Shown here one piece after another: positions 1 to 11,304 of a DNA stretch of 64,000 nt. Origin of the DNA: Taxawa tesnikishii (nom. ined.) (lineage: Eukaryota > Ascomycota > Dothideomycetes > Dothideales). The notes beneath the pieces are model-generated. The model was given only the letters and a program-made list of their open reading frames with translations, had not been told where the DNA came from and made no database searches. Made by a program: the position numbers and the translations under genes. Each line of letters starts with the position of its first letter. The stretch's first letter is position 1. The stretch is taken from the NCBI GenBank assembly GCA_030247885.1, contig JAPDRO010000020.1, positions 310,001 to 374,000 on the forward strand, given 5' to 3'.

Positions 1-281
1 CGCGTACTGTATCCCGCGAAGGATAATGCTCGTACAATGACTCCAGTTACTCTCGAAAGTAGATGCTTTCATTTCATGCCTGTCGATATCAAGATGTGGA
101 TTCTGGGTGGGAAAAACGATCAGACTACACACGACATCCCCGCTCTGCAATCCGGCTAAATCGGGTTATCTGTTTCGAGATACATGCCTATTGCATTTCG
201 ACCTGTACCGTAATCGGATGTCCCTAACATACACATGACAAGTTGAGTTTGTTCTGTTCAGACTTCTTCCAGCTTCCTAAC

Positions 282-2045
282 ATGTCCTCGTCCAACATTC
301 CGCGTCTGGAGGAGACCCACAATTCCAAACAGCTGATCGTAAATGGAAAACCCTTCTTGGTTCTCGGTGCTGAGCTTCAGAACTCCTCTCTCACGTCTGC
401 GGAGTATATGAAACCAGTATGGCGGAAGCTGCTGGATGCCAACATCAACACAGCCCTTGGTTGTGTTACGTGGGAGATGATAGAACCGGAGGAAGGTACC
501 TTCGACTTTTCAGAGTTGGAACAAATCATTCAAGATGCGAGGCAATCTGGCTTGAAGTTGATATTGCTCTGGTTTGGGTCTTTCAAGAATGGTGAGGGGA
601 AGTTTTGCTGTTTGGAATCATCGGAGCTGAACTCGTCAGGTTTGTCAACATACACTCCAGCTTGGGTCAAGATGGACCAGAAGCGTTTCCCTCGTGCAAA
701 GCTACGCAAAGCTGGCGGTGTGCTGGAGACTGCGGACGTCGTCTCCATCTTCCACGAAGAAGCTCTCAAAGCGGATTCCAAAGCTTTCGCTAGGCTTATG
801 AGGTTTCTCAAAGAGTTCGACGAAAGGCATTCAACAGTCATCATGGTGCAGGTGGAGAACGAATGTGGTTTACTCGGAGACTCTCGTGATGCAAGTCTAG
901 AAGCCAACGAAGCCTTTACCAATCCGGTACCTCGCGAGGTTCTGGACTTCCTCACGAAGGAATGTGATGAACTCCTTCCAGATCTGCGCGATAACCTAAC
1001 CTTCTTCTACTCACTTGCACCGGAAAAGCGACGCGGCTCCTGGAGGACAGTCCTCGGTAAAGGTCCTGCAACCGACGAGATCTTTATGGCCTACCACTAC
1101 AGCCGGTATATCAACACCGTCGCCGCAGCTGGAAAGGCAGAGTATCCACTTCCGCTCTACCATAACGTGTGGATGAACAACATCGACATGGACACCTCAA
1201 GCTCAGGTCCCGTGGTTGCTGGAGGCGGCGGAGCGCCAGGCGACTACCCATCAGGTGGGGGCGTGTCCAACGTGCTCGACATCTGGATACAATTCGCCAC
1301 CAATCTCGAATTCATTAGCCCAGACATCTACCTGAACGACTACAGCAAGGTCTGTGCCAAATACCGGCATCGCAACCAGCCACTCTTTATCCCCGAGCAG
1401 CGTCGCGACGATTACGGCGCCCGCCGCACCTTCGGAGCTATCGGGTCTCATCAGGCCATCGGCACGTCACCTTTCGGCATCGACACAATCCCGAATTTGG
1501 GGCAAGCGAATTGCACCTGGAGACTGCATTACGGTCTCTTAGCATCAGTCGCGCCCTTTGTGCTTGATGCCCAGCGCAGACCAGACTCCATCCTCGGCTT
1601 CTTCTTCGATGATCTCCTGCCTGACGGTCGCGACCCGTCACCCACAACCGTCGCAGGCACTTTTGGCGGCTTTGAAGCAAGCATATCCCGCGCTTTTGTC
1701 TTCGGCAAACCGGGCTCCGGTGCCGGAATGCTAATTCACAAGTCCAACTCGAACAACCGGGCAAGATTCTTGCTTGTCGGATATGGATTCCAGGTCTCCT
1801 TCCGCAGCACTCGGGCCTCGTCTGCTTTCACGGGGATCCTGAGCTTTAAGGAAAAGAAGGTGGTGGAGGGGAAGCTAGAGACAGTCAGGTGGCTGAATGG
1901 AGATGAGACGAGGAGTGGCAAGGTGGCGGTCATGCCAAGTGCAGCACCGGACTACGGCGGGTTTCCGATTGCCATCACGATCCCGGCCGGTACTATGATC
2001 GCCGAGTGCGAGGTCTACTCGCTCGACGAGGAGAGCGAGGACTGA
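282..2045 (+). CDS. Beta-galactosidase-like glycoside hydrolase (GH35/GH42 clan, C-terminal DUF5597-type domain)
   Basis: A single exon encodes 587 aa. The ATG at 282 was chosen because the frame upstream of it has no other ATG. The N-terminal two thirds is a TIM-barrel hydrolase: the segment VQVENECG carries the expected acid/base glutamate after Asn, and FIPEQRRDD about 190 residues later carries the likely nucleophile glutamate. The last ~150 residues form a beta-rich domain of the kind paired with this barrel in bacterial BgaA-like enzymes (DUF5597 family). Expected role: removing terminal beta-galactosyl units from plant-wall or glycan oligosaccharides. No signal peptide is visible, so it may act inside the cell on imported oligosaccharides. 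The bacterial-style architecture and the lack of introns allow horizontal transfer, but this is inference. Substrate specificity cannot be read from the sequence. The next gene is a secreted pectate lyase, so both may serve plant polysaccharide use. Confidence 0.85.
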   Translation: MSSSNIPRLEETHNSKQLIVNGKPFLVLGAELQNSSLTSAEYMKPVWRKLLDANINTALGCVTWEMIEPEEGTFDFSELEQIIQDARQSGLKLILLWFGSFKNGEGKFCCLESSELNSSGLSTYTPAWVKMDQKRFPRAKLRKAGGVLETADVVSIFHEEALKADSKAFARLMRFLKEFDERHSTVIMVQVENECGLLGDSRDASLEANEAFTNPVPREVLDFLTKECDELLPDLRDNLTFFYSLAPEKRRGSWRTVLGKGPATDEIFMAYHYSRYINTVAAAGKAEYPLPLYHNVWMNNIDMDTSSSGPVVAGGGGAPGDYPSGGGVSNVLDIWIQFATNLEFISPDIYLNDYSKVCAKYRHRNQPLFIPEQRRDDYGARRTFGAIGSHQAIGTSPFGIDTIPNLGQANCTWRLHYGLLASVAPFVLDAQRRPDSILGFFFDDLLPDGRDPSPTTVAGTFGGFEASISRAFVFGKPGSGAGMLIHKSNSNNRARFLLVGYGFQVSFRSTRASSAFTGILSFKEKKVVEGKLETVRWLNGDETRSGKVAVMPSAAPDYGGFPIAITIPAGTMIAECEVYSLDEESED

Positions 2046-2785
2046 GGCAAAGGCTGAGGAAAGGGCTCTGTTGTATTCGAACGAAAGGGCAATGGATGCT
2101 GTCGACCGCTAGTTGTTCTTGTTCACGACCTCTCGTGAAACAAAGACTGAAAAGACTGCGAGGCGTGTCGAGGAGTGAACTTCCAGGCAAGGATGACCTA
2201 CTTCAAAGCACTGCAGCAGGTAATACTGTCAGACTTTGTTGGTGTTTGAGTAACTTGCGGTCTTCACAATGTCGATTGTGAAGAAAGAACCATTCAATCA
2301 TCAGTCATCACAGACTGACGATGGGGATATCAAAACGTGAAATGGACCTCTCCACGTTCTCCCTTCTCCGCTTCCCCATAGGCGTTCCCCGCACGAGATC
2401 TGTACCAAACCTCTCTTCATCCCGTCTTGGTTTCTTGGCCTTCCTCTTCTCGTCATTTCTCCGTCTTGCGAGGGCTTGTATGTGAGCTTTCCACCATTAG
2501 ATTTCGCGCCGCTTGTATTCGCATACAGGATGAATGCTGTGCCCAGCCTGCGAACTTCGCATTCTGCAGGTCCCCCAATATTGTGATAAGCTCGATGCCT
2601 GCAATGCACGACGATACACTATCACGAGTCCGGCCATGACGGAGAAACTGTGCGCAACGAGGGGTGTTGTTGTCTATATTGTACGGGTATAAGATGGCCT
2701 GATCTTCCTCGCTCAATGGCTCCTCCTGAGCAACGAATCCCCCGCCAGCAATCTCAAGGACGTGATACCCTAGCCCTCTTCTACA
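2046..2785. other. Intergenic spacer, pectate lyase upstream region
   Basis: No convincing coding frame was found. It holds the 3' region of the beta-galactosidase and the promoter of the pectate lyase. Confidence 0.6.
2688..2693 (+). promoter_or_regulatory. TATA-like element of the pectate lyase gene
   Basis: The hexamer TATAAG lies 93-98 bp upstream of the pectate lyase ATG, a plausible TATA position for a regulated fungal gene. The assignment rests on motif and position only. Confidence 0.35.
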
Positions 2786-4058
2786 ATGAAGTTCAATCTT
2801 TTGCTTGCCTTGGGCAGTCTAGCCTGCCTCAGTACCGCCAACCCGCTCAACCTCTTCCCCTACGAGCTTGAGGGTTTTGCAAAAGACAATCCCATCGGCA
2901 AGACCACAGGTGGTAAGGGTGGCGCCACTGTTACTGTTTCGGACGCCGCAGCACTGGCCACAGCAGTAGCGGGCAGCGAGCCTCGAGTGGTATACATCAA
3001 GGGTGCGTATAACCTGACTTCCAGACTGAGAGTCGGGTCCAACAAGTCCTTGATTGGTGTCAAGAAGACGGCCGATATTACGGGCAGTGGCATCACGGTT
3101 GCAAATGCCACGAATGTGATCATTCAGAACATTAAAATTCATCACATTCTGGACAACGACTGCATCACACTGCAGAACTCGACCAGGATTTGGGTCGATC
3201 ACAACGAGTTTGAGTCGGACATTAACCATGGACCGGACTACTATGTAAGTTTCTCCGCCTTGCACAGGCAGCGTCTGCAGCACAGAATGTTAATGGCTTC
3301 TGGGCAGGATGGACAAGTTGATATTGTCAGAGCTTCGGACTGGATCACCGTATCATGGAACTACTTTCACGATCACTGGAAGGTAGGTTAACCCACAAAC
3401 GTCTGCCGTCACCATCGTCCGTTCTCACGAATCGGCCAGTCCTCGCTCGTGGGCAACAGCGATGCTCTCCGGAGTGTCGACACCGGCCATCTGCACGTCA
3501 GCTACCACCACAACTATTGGAGAAACGAAGGCACTCGTGGCCCAGGTGAGTGACTTCGTCCACTCCTCCGACTCTCCCATAACGAAAGGGCATACTCTGA
3601 CACTCAACTCGTCTAGCCGGCCGCTTCGGCCACCAGCACGTCTGGAGCAACCTCTACGTAGACTTCCGCTACCAGGCCATCCACTCGCGCTCTGACAACC
3701 AGGTCCTGGTCGAAGGCAACGTGTTCCGCGGCGACACGCGCGAGGCTCTCAGTACCTACGGTCTCGTCATCCCGGAAGACTCGCCCAACACCTGCACATG
3801 CGGTGACTTTGAGATTGATGGATTTGCCAACCTTGGTGCTCGTAAGTTCCCACCGCTGTTGTCGTTTTGAGCGTCTTGGATTCGATAGAACGATGGGCTG
3901 ATGACGATGATGATGATGCAGGCAACGATTGGGGTCCGGCTTCGATCAACATCACACAGGTTGGAAACTTCACACGTGCGCCGTACAGGTACAGCCTGAC
4001 GCCTTTGCCGCTCGTGCAGTGGGTTGTCAAGTCGGGTGCTGGTATTGGAAGAATTTGA
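2786..4058 (+). CDS. Secreted pectate lyase, polysaccharide lyase family 1
   Basis: Five exons (2786-3244, 3308-3382, 3440-3545, 3617-3841, 3922-4058) join in frame to 333 aa. Residues 1-19 are a signal peptide (MKFNLLLALGSLACLSTA). The parallel beta-helix motifs of PL1 are present: WVDHNEF, then a short calcium-site Asp segment (DGQVDIVRASD), ITVSWNYFHDHWK, and the basic segment HSRSDNQ near the expected catalytic Arg. It cleaves alpha-1,4-polygalacturonate by beta-elimination outside the cell. All four introns are 57-80 nt with GT/AG ends. The intron before the last exon ends in a GATGATGATGCAG acceptor. Length and cysteine content (TCTCGD) fit the fungal family. Such genes are commonly induced by pectin and repressed by glucose, but I identified no regulator site here. 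Confidence 0.93.
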
Positions 4059-4747
4059 GAGGCGGTTGGAGGGAAGCGGAGAAAAAAGAAGGTGGAGCTG
4101 CAGATACCTGTAGACAGGTCTGCCACAATAGACCGAAGAGAGCGACAAGTCCACCCCAGTGTTCCGTGGTTTGTCGCAATGAAAAACCATCAAGTCCTGC
4201 GATGAGATTGGGTAGATATCGTATACTCATCCAGTTTCTGCTGTGATTGAAGAGCAGTTGCGCCGTGAGGTGACTGTGGGTGTGGAGACTTCTCTCTCCT
4301 TTTGCTGCTTTGACAATTGCGCGATCGGACCCTAACTCTTTCGGGCTCGTTACTTTATCAGGTACATGCAGGGTCACGCTAGGCCGTCACCCGCTCAAAC
4401 GCAGCCTGAACACACTGCATAATGTTATATAGACCTCACTCGGTCCATGTTCTTTCTCTTCTCTCTCATGTCCACTCATAGAGAGGTAAGTGATCTTGTC
4501 TTTTGATTTCGTCGGGCGATACCGGGTATGTGGACTTCGGGAGGCTATTCCGGGCCATAATGCGGGGTATCTTCCAATTTCCCGAAGACAGGGGGTTTTA
4601 TTGGTCCTTGGTCTCGTGAGGGGTTCGTTCAAGTTTTGTTCCGCCTGGGTGTCTTCGCAGCGCTTCCTTGCCATCGCATCACATCGCATCGCAGCCACCC
4701 TTGTCGCGCATGTCTCTGGAGTAATCGCCGGCCGAGGATAAGGTAGT
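4059..4747. other. Intergenic spacer between pectate lyase and MFS transporter
   Basis: No gene or RNA was recognised. The last 80 bp contains short CATCGCATCACATCGCAT repeats just upstream of the transporter ATG. Confidence 0.55.
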
Positions 4748-6700
4748 ATGTCTCTTGTACAACACGTTACTGCCACCGAAGGAACCGACCGCGAACCACT
4801 CTTCTCAGACTTTGGAGAAACTGGTTCTCGCCGTGGGAGTATTTCCTCTCATCATGGCTCTGCCTATCACTACGGAACTATCGGTTCGACCAAGTCGGTG
4901 AGGCGTGTCCTCAGTTATGATGTCTTCCCACCCGCGCAGCCACCCGTGGTAGAGGAAACCAAGGGTGCCGTCAACGCTTACCAGGTATCGACGGCAAGGC
5001 GTATAGGTATGTTGCACGAGGTTGCCACAGTCTCGTCCTGTTCTGACGTGTCTCAGCCCAAGTGATAACTGTTACACTCGCATGTTGGTTTGCTTCCGGC
5101 ATCGTGTTTGGATTCGCTGCTCTCAAGCCTGTTTTTATCAGGGAACGCGTTTGGAGGGAACTGTGTACAGAGGAGGAGCTTGCCGAGAATGTTGAAGTCT
5201 GCTACAGGCAAGACCTAAAGTTCGTATCAAACACTGACAACCAACGATCTTCTTTCGCGGTGTACTAACGGTTTTCGCAGCCTCAACTTCTTCTTCAGTC
5301 TTGCATCTACCACCACAAATGTGTCTGCCCTTGTAGTCGGCTTTTTGTTGGATCGGTATGGCTCCCGCAACTGCAACCTCGCGGGTGCTGTTTTTCTTGC
5401 AATTGGCACCATCCTGATGGGTTCTTCCTTTGCAAACCCTGCTCTTGAGGGTTACACTGTTGCCAATTTTTTCCTTGCGCTTGGCGGTACTTTCATCTTC
5501 GTACCCTCGTTCCAGGTCGCTAATGCCTTTCCAAAGTACGCTGGCACAATTGTGGCCCTTATCACTGGAGCATTCGATGCCTCGGCGGCGGTGTTCCTTT
5601 TCTACCGCCTTGCATATGAATCATCTCATGGCACCTTCAGCCCGGACAAATTCTTCTACGCATATATCGCTGTGCCGGTAGTTATCTTCATCGCGCAAGG
5701 AATCCTCCTGCCACGTCATGAATACAACACCGCACCGCAACTGGAGCAGCAGATCATAAACACACAGGACGCCAGCCGTGACGTGCATGATTCTGATGAA
5801 GAAATTGACAGCGCCGCAGAACTCCGTCGGCGTCGGCGTAGGCGTAGCGAGGTCAGAGAAGCTAAAAGACGCAGGCTTGAGGATGTCTTCGGTGATGCAG
5901 AGGAGAGGAGACAAAGAGAGCGCGAGGAAGAAAAAGGCAGGCGGCCAGTGGTGTCTGGGGTGCCCTTCACAGTCTGCCTGCTCACGTGCAAATGCGCACG
6001 CCCTGGTTTATCCTTATCACACTGCTGACAATCCTACAAATGGTCCGGATGAATTACTTCATTTCGACCATCCGGAATCAGTACGAATACATGCTCGGTT
6101 CAAGGCAACTGGCAGAGGAGATTAACGATTTCTTCGACATTGCTCTTCCTGTTGGAGGTATAGCCGCAACCCCATTCCTCGGGCCGCTACTCGACAACCT
6201 TAGCACGACTTCAGTGCTGGCTATTCTGGTTTCTCTCATCACCACGGTCGGAGTTCTGAATGCGCTGCCCTATGTTTGGGCTGGCTATGCGACCGTCGTT
6301 GTTTTCTGCGCACTACGTCCGTTGTACTATTCAGCCATGTCGTAAGTTGCTATTCTTTTCGCCGCAGACCTTACCCAGCTGACACCATTGCAGTGATTAC
6401 GCCACCAAGGTGTTCGGCTTTGCTACTTTTGGACGGGTTTATGGCACCATCGTCTGTTTATCTGGTTTAGCGAATCTGTCGCAGTCTGGGATTCAGACTG
6501 CTACTTATCTGGTGTTCGATGGCAATCCAACGCCGGTTAACATCATTCTGGGCGTTCTGGGTACTATTGTTGGTATGGTTCTGGTTGTTTATGTCGCTGT
6601 GCAGAGCAGACGTGTCAAGCAGAGATTGGCCGAGGAAGATTTTGACGCGAGCGCGAGCGTGATGGAGAGCGTTATTGAGGAGGACGAATCCATATACTAA
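4748..6700 (+). CDS. Fmp42/YMR221C-like major facilitator transporter (frame break in central loop)
   Basis: Exons are 4748-5006, 5057-5219, 5281 to about 6341, and 6394-6700. The protein has a ~85 aa polar cytosolic N-terminus, six membrane helices, a long charged central loop rich in Arg and Glu (about 5740-5960), then six more helices, which is the layout of the Fmp42/SLC43-like MFS branch. The second half opens with the typical segment GALHSLPAHVQM before the seventh helix. The frame moves by -1 inside the central loop, next to an A5 run at 5931-5935 and a G4 run at 5957-5960. Adding one A would give ...ASGVWGALHSLPAH, which fits relatives; I also tested an intron from 5852 or 5885 to 5940, which is possible but less convincing. 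The yeast homologue is linked to mitochondria or vacuole, and its substrate is unknown. The second intron uses a GTTCGT donor. Confidence 0.82.
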
Positions 6701-7165
6701 CCACATAGAGTAATCTTAAGAGAAGATGTCGTGGAGAAGGCTAGAATGTAGGATGATTATATAGTAGAGCAACATTGAAGAGTGGCGCCTTTGCTGTTTC
6801 TCGCACATAAAGTGCCGACAGAACCCGAGTCTCATAGTTGCACTCAACCCCCATGAACCTTGGACCTTGCATCTTGCATCTTGCATGAAACGACCTGTCC
6901 TGTCACCGTGCGTAGCGTGGAGCCGGGCGCGGGAGCTAGGGTGAGCTTGGACCCTGCTCCCCGAATCGCGTGGCTGATGTCACTGGCGAAGCAACAAAAG
7001 ACGGGACATTGGAAAGTTGTCTCCCAAAACTATCCCGCAAACCAGCACGCAAAACACGCCACGGGAAGCACGATCACTCTTCGTGATGCTGTCTGCGATT
7101 GTTAGACTGCACTGTTCTTGTCATTTCCGCTTTCCGCTCACTTGATACACACCTTTGCTCTCGAG
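6701..7165. other. Intergenic spacer upstream of SAP30-like gene
   Basis: No coding frame was recognised. It contains a CTTGCATCTTGCATCTTGCAT triplication near 6868-6885 and the leader of the SAP30-like gene. Confidence 0.5.
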
Positions 7166-7800
7166 ATGCCTCCAGCGAAGACGCGCGTGACACAGGACGA
7201 CTCGAGATCAGACGCCTCCAACTCGAAGAACGCAACAGTCGCCAACCACACCAGCGCGCGCGGCAAGAGGAATGGCGTGCACGGACAACAGAACCACACA
7301 AGCTCACTCAAAGATGTCGTGGCAGCAGACGACACCGCCGTGGGCGCGACGCAGACAACAGGGTCAGGCGTAAGTCGAAAGGGCGCACAATACCGTTGAG
7401 TTTACCGACCTATACTGATCGCATGGAGATGTCCTGGCAATCCGAAGATCTCTCGCTCCTCCAACATTATCGCGCCGCGCACAAGCTCGACAGTCCTTCC
7501 GCTTTCAAGTCGCCCCTGAACCAGTTCCTCCTCACCAGCCCCGGCATTGCACAACAATCACCGACAATGGCGCGCAGAAAGGCGCAGAGGAAAGTCAACA
7601 AGGATCATCTCGCTCTGGCGGTGCGGAAGAACTTCAATGCGGCTGCCGTGAACGAGATTGACGTGATGGTGGACTTGCTTTACAAAATTCGGAATCAAGG
7701 TATACACACAGTCTCCCGCTGCGACAAGCGTTGGAGTTGGCTGACGATGAGAGCAGATAAGGCGTTCAGGATGCGATCGTTGCCAGGGAAGAACAAGTAA
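7166..7800 (+). CDS. SAP30-type Sin3-binding histone deacetylase complex subunit
   Basis: Three exons (7166-7369, 7429-7699, 7757-7800) encode 172 aa. Residues ~1-68 are polar and low in complexity. The C-terminal ~100 residues match the SAP30 Sin3-binding domain: HYRAAHKLDSPSAF, then FLLTSPGIAQQSPTMAR, DHLALAVRKNFNA and VDLLYKIRNQ followed by DKAFRMR. SAP30 bridges Sin3 and the Rpd3/HDAC catalytic core in the nucleus and stabilises the co-repressor complex. The first intron has a clear TACTGAT branch site; the second separates RNQ from DKAFRMR exactly where relatives are continuous, which supports both splice sites. The extreme C-terminus (SLPGKNK) is short. Confidence 0.85.
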
Positions 7801-8701
7801 TCCCTCAAATGAGGGAAGTGTATTGATACATCTGTTGATCAGATCCGCATGTACAGGACTGGGGCATGTTACCGAAGGAGCGATGATCGCCCTCCAGCGA
7901 GCCGGATGAGGCGTTTGAAGAATATGGAACGGGTCTGTCGGGAGAATGGCGTTTTGGGGTCTTTCTAACCTCTTCAGCGATATCCAATACACGAGAGCAT
8001 AGGGTCGACAACGGAGGATGTGAGGTTTTTGGAAGGGTTTCGCAGAGGACAGTAAAGGACCTTCCATTCCTACCTGAGGGAATTCACCACATTCTCTACT
8101 CTGTTATAGTAATACAACCATGGTAGATTTTATACTTTTGTGCATTCCGTCCTTCGCGCAAATTCCTAAGATGTGCGTCTCCGCAGCAGCAAGTCTGAGG
8201 TCGGCACAAAGGGAACTGCAGGGAACACAGGCGATAGCATAGCCATCATCTAACGGCAGTGCATGTTGAAGCACCGCTGAATCTCGACGAAGACTGCCTG
8301 CGGTATTTGTGTACTGTACTCGCTCATGGGGAGCATTGTGTCGGACTATACGCTTCGCGAAGCCGGCTTCATGCTCCCAGAACAGTTGACAGGAGCAGTC
8401 TTCCGCGCTGGAACGATGCCCCTCGAAGACGAAATGTTGGTTCTTTACAAAACGATAAGGTTATCTCTATCCAGTCTACGTATGAGTGATTGATCGAGTC
8501 GGTAGAAATACTAGAATGTTATGGAATTTTCTTGGCGTCGACTTCGGCATCCAGTCCCGCGGCAATCTTTTGTCTCCTCCGTCCTCCGCCTTGAGAAACA
8601 CTGATTTGCTGACCCGGCAGCGTCATCAAAATTTTGGTATATCCAGCAATACAAGGTCACATTCAGCAGCACCTCTCATCAACTCCGGCGATTGATTCAA
8701 G
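7801..8701. other. Intergenic spacer between SAP30-like gene and MDJ1
   Basis: About 900 bp without a supportable gene. Short open frames here lack recognisable motifs and splice support. Confidence 0.5.
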
Positions 8702-10384
8702 ATGAGTTTGGCCGCCCCGGGCCTGCTCCCAAAGACAGCAGCGCCCTTCCGTATACTTGCGGCCGCAAGACCATGCCAAAGATATCAGGACCGACCGCAG
8801 CAATGTTCGCAATCGAGAACCTTATACACAGTGTCGCCGAAGGCACGGCTGGTACCGCAAACCTCCCCAAAGGAAGCCTTCGTCGCTCTAATGTGCAGAC
8901 AAGGGTATGTGTCTCATACTACAACTGTTCGCTAGTTACACTAACATTGGGTTCGATAGGCCTTTCACACCAGTCAACCCTTCCATGCGACCAAGGACCC
9001 ATATGCTACCCTGGGCGTGAGCAAGGGCGCATCTGCCGCCGAAATCAAGAAGGCATACTATGGGCTCGCAAAAAGTACCACCCGGACACGAACAAGGATC
9101 CTTCCGCCAAAGAAAAATTCTCCGATGCGCAATCCGCGTACGAGCTCCTGAACGACCCCAAGAAGAAGGAGGCGTACGATACCTACGGCTCAGCAGCCTT
9201 CGACCAAGGTGGCGGCTTCGACCCATCCGGTGGCGCGGGTGGAAACCCTTTCGCAGGCGCAGGAGGGTTTGGAGGGTTCGGAGGTGCAGGGGGAATCCTT
9301 TCGGCGGCGCAGACTTTAATTTCGAGGATCTTTTCGGTGCGTTTGCGGGAGGGAGTGCGCGGAGGGGGAGAAGAGGGGAAGCCCGTTCCAGGAAGAGATA
9401 TTGGTTGGAGAGAATATCGAGGTGCAGACGAATATCTCATTCATGGATGCGGCGAAGGGCACCAGCAAGGACATCCATGTCACGCCTCTGGTCCAATGCA
9501 AGACTTGTCATGGAAACGGGTTGAAGAAGGGTCAATCGAGGACGACTTGCAAGGCTTGCGATGGTACGGGTACGAGAGTGCATTTTATGCAGGGAGGATT
9601 CCAGATGGCGAGCACCTGTGGCACTTGCGGCGGCCAGGGTGTAACAGTACCAAGAGGCGGAGAGTGCGGAACGTGCCACGGAGACGGTGCGGTGCGAGAA
9701 AAGAGGACAGTCACGATCGATATACCCGGCGGTGTAGAGGACGGCATGCGGTTACGAGTATCCGGAGAAGGAGACTATCCACCCACAGGACAAGCAGCCA
9801 ACCCTAAGGCGCGGTCTACTAAGGGAGATCTCTACGTCTTCATCCGGGTTGCACCAGACCCGAAGTTCAAGCGCAACGGATCGGACGTACTGTATACTGC
9901 ATCAATTCCGCTCACCACCGCGATCCTTGGAGGAGAAATCAAGGTACCCACTCTGGACGGCGAAATTAAGGTCAAGGTTGCCACAGGAACCTCTCAAGGC
10001 GACACGATCACCCTTTCCGGCATGGGTATGAAGAAACTGAGCAGCCGTAGAGCCGCGAACGGCGACCTGCGGGTGGAATTCAAGGTGCAAATGCCCAAGT
10101 ATCTCAGCGCAAACCAGCGCACCATCGTCGAGATGCTGGCCGATGAGATGAACGACAAGACGGCAAAACGTGTCATGAATCTCGGCAAGTCGTCGACAAC
10201 ACCGTCGTCAGGAGACGCAAACCAGCCGGACGTCGATTCGCACAAGAACGAGGGTTGGATGAAGTCTGCATGGCACAGACTGACACATCAGCACGATCAT
10301 TTGGACGAGAACCTCAACCCTAAGAAGGATGAGAGCAACAGCGCGGACGAGGAGCCGAAGAAGAAGGCGTCTGGATCTGGCTGA
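8702..10384 (+). CDS. MDJ1: Mitochondrial DnaJ/Hsp40 co-chaperone Mdj1 (three frame breaks)
   Basis: Exon 1 is 8702-8904; an intron at 8905-8973 has a CACTAAC branch site; the rest runs to 10384. The N-terminus is basic and hydroxylated like a mitochondrial presequence. The J domain starts at [20 protein letters not shown] and has the HPD motif in [11 protein letters not shown] Gly/Phe-rich linker follows, then four zinc-binding repeats ([32 protein letters not shown]) and the C-terminal substrate domain starting [14 protein letters not shown]. It stimulates matrix Hsp70 (Ssc1) for folding and mtDNA maintenance. The frame moves by -1 three times: at an A5 run (9070-9074), a G5AA run (9289-9295) and in G-rich sequence at 9364-9378. 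On both sides of each break the protein matches the family perfectly, so this is probably an intact gene with consensus errors. Confidence 0.9.
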
Positions 10385-11304
10385 ACGCTGTTCTGAAAGG
10401 AGGTTCATGTATCATTATGTATATCACCATCTCCTATCGGCTGTCGGAGTCTGAGTGTTTGGCAAAAGAGAAAGGGTTTCGTAATAAGATTTAGCGCTGG
10501 ACTTGCACAGGGCGGCGTTCATGTATCAGCGTCTACGAGTGTTTTATGTTTCTTGTACAAACAGCCGTGCTTGGATGGCCTATCTCTGCTCAAAGAAGTG
10601 ATGGATCGATGGATAGTGTTGGCGCTTAGAGTAGCATGCAGCCCGTAGTGATGATCTCTACTCAAGTCCGTTGGCCGGCGTTCAGTGACCCGTGGTGGCG
10701 CACAGATGGCGAGAGTGCTGTCAATTTGAGATGCAAGCGTATCGCTGACCCCAGACGGTCCGGATCGGAGACAGAGTGCCTGCGTACTCGATGTATGCCC
10801 ATGTAGTTGCATGGACAGCAGGAGGTAATGTATGTGTGTATGTCGAGTGACACCAACTTCACTTCTCCCCGACTCCATTCACGCCAAGACAACTGCCCCA
10901 CGTTCAGGTTGAGCCGCTCGCTAGGCGCCGCTCATACTCCGCCGTCGTCTCTTGACCTTCTCATACATGCGGGCAGCATACGAAAGACTCTGATCCTTTC
11001 TGACATCAACTTTCGAGCACATACGATCTCCGTCGCTACACCCAGATCCCTTCACTTTTCCTTGGTGCGGCCACTACTCCATCACCGGCACTGCATGGGT
11101 ATCCGAAGCTTGTTGGTACTTGGTAGCACATGTTAGCTTCCTGAAAACAATCGCAAGAGCTAGGCGAAAGAAAGCGACAAAGTTCTGGGATTAGGAGTAC
11201 GCCCGTCTTCGACTGAACGGTTGTTGCTTCATAATACAGGGCAACGTCGAGTGCTACGCACTCTTGTACCGCGGTAGCCGCCCAAAGGATCCCAGAACGT
11301 CCAG
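10385..11304. other. Intergenic spacer between MDJ1 and BRO1
   Basis: 920 bp with no recognised gene; it holds the 3' region of MDJ1 and the BRO1 upstream region. Open frames on both strands here look like chance. Confidence 0.5.

Noticed and set aside
5852-5940. Intron in the MFS central loop as an explanation of the frame change
   Set aside because: Donor (GTCAGA) and branch signals are weak and splicing would remove conserved charged loop sequence; a missing A in the A5 run explains it better, though it is not excluded.
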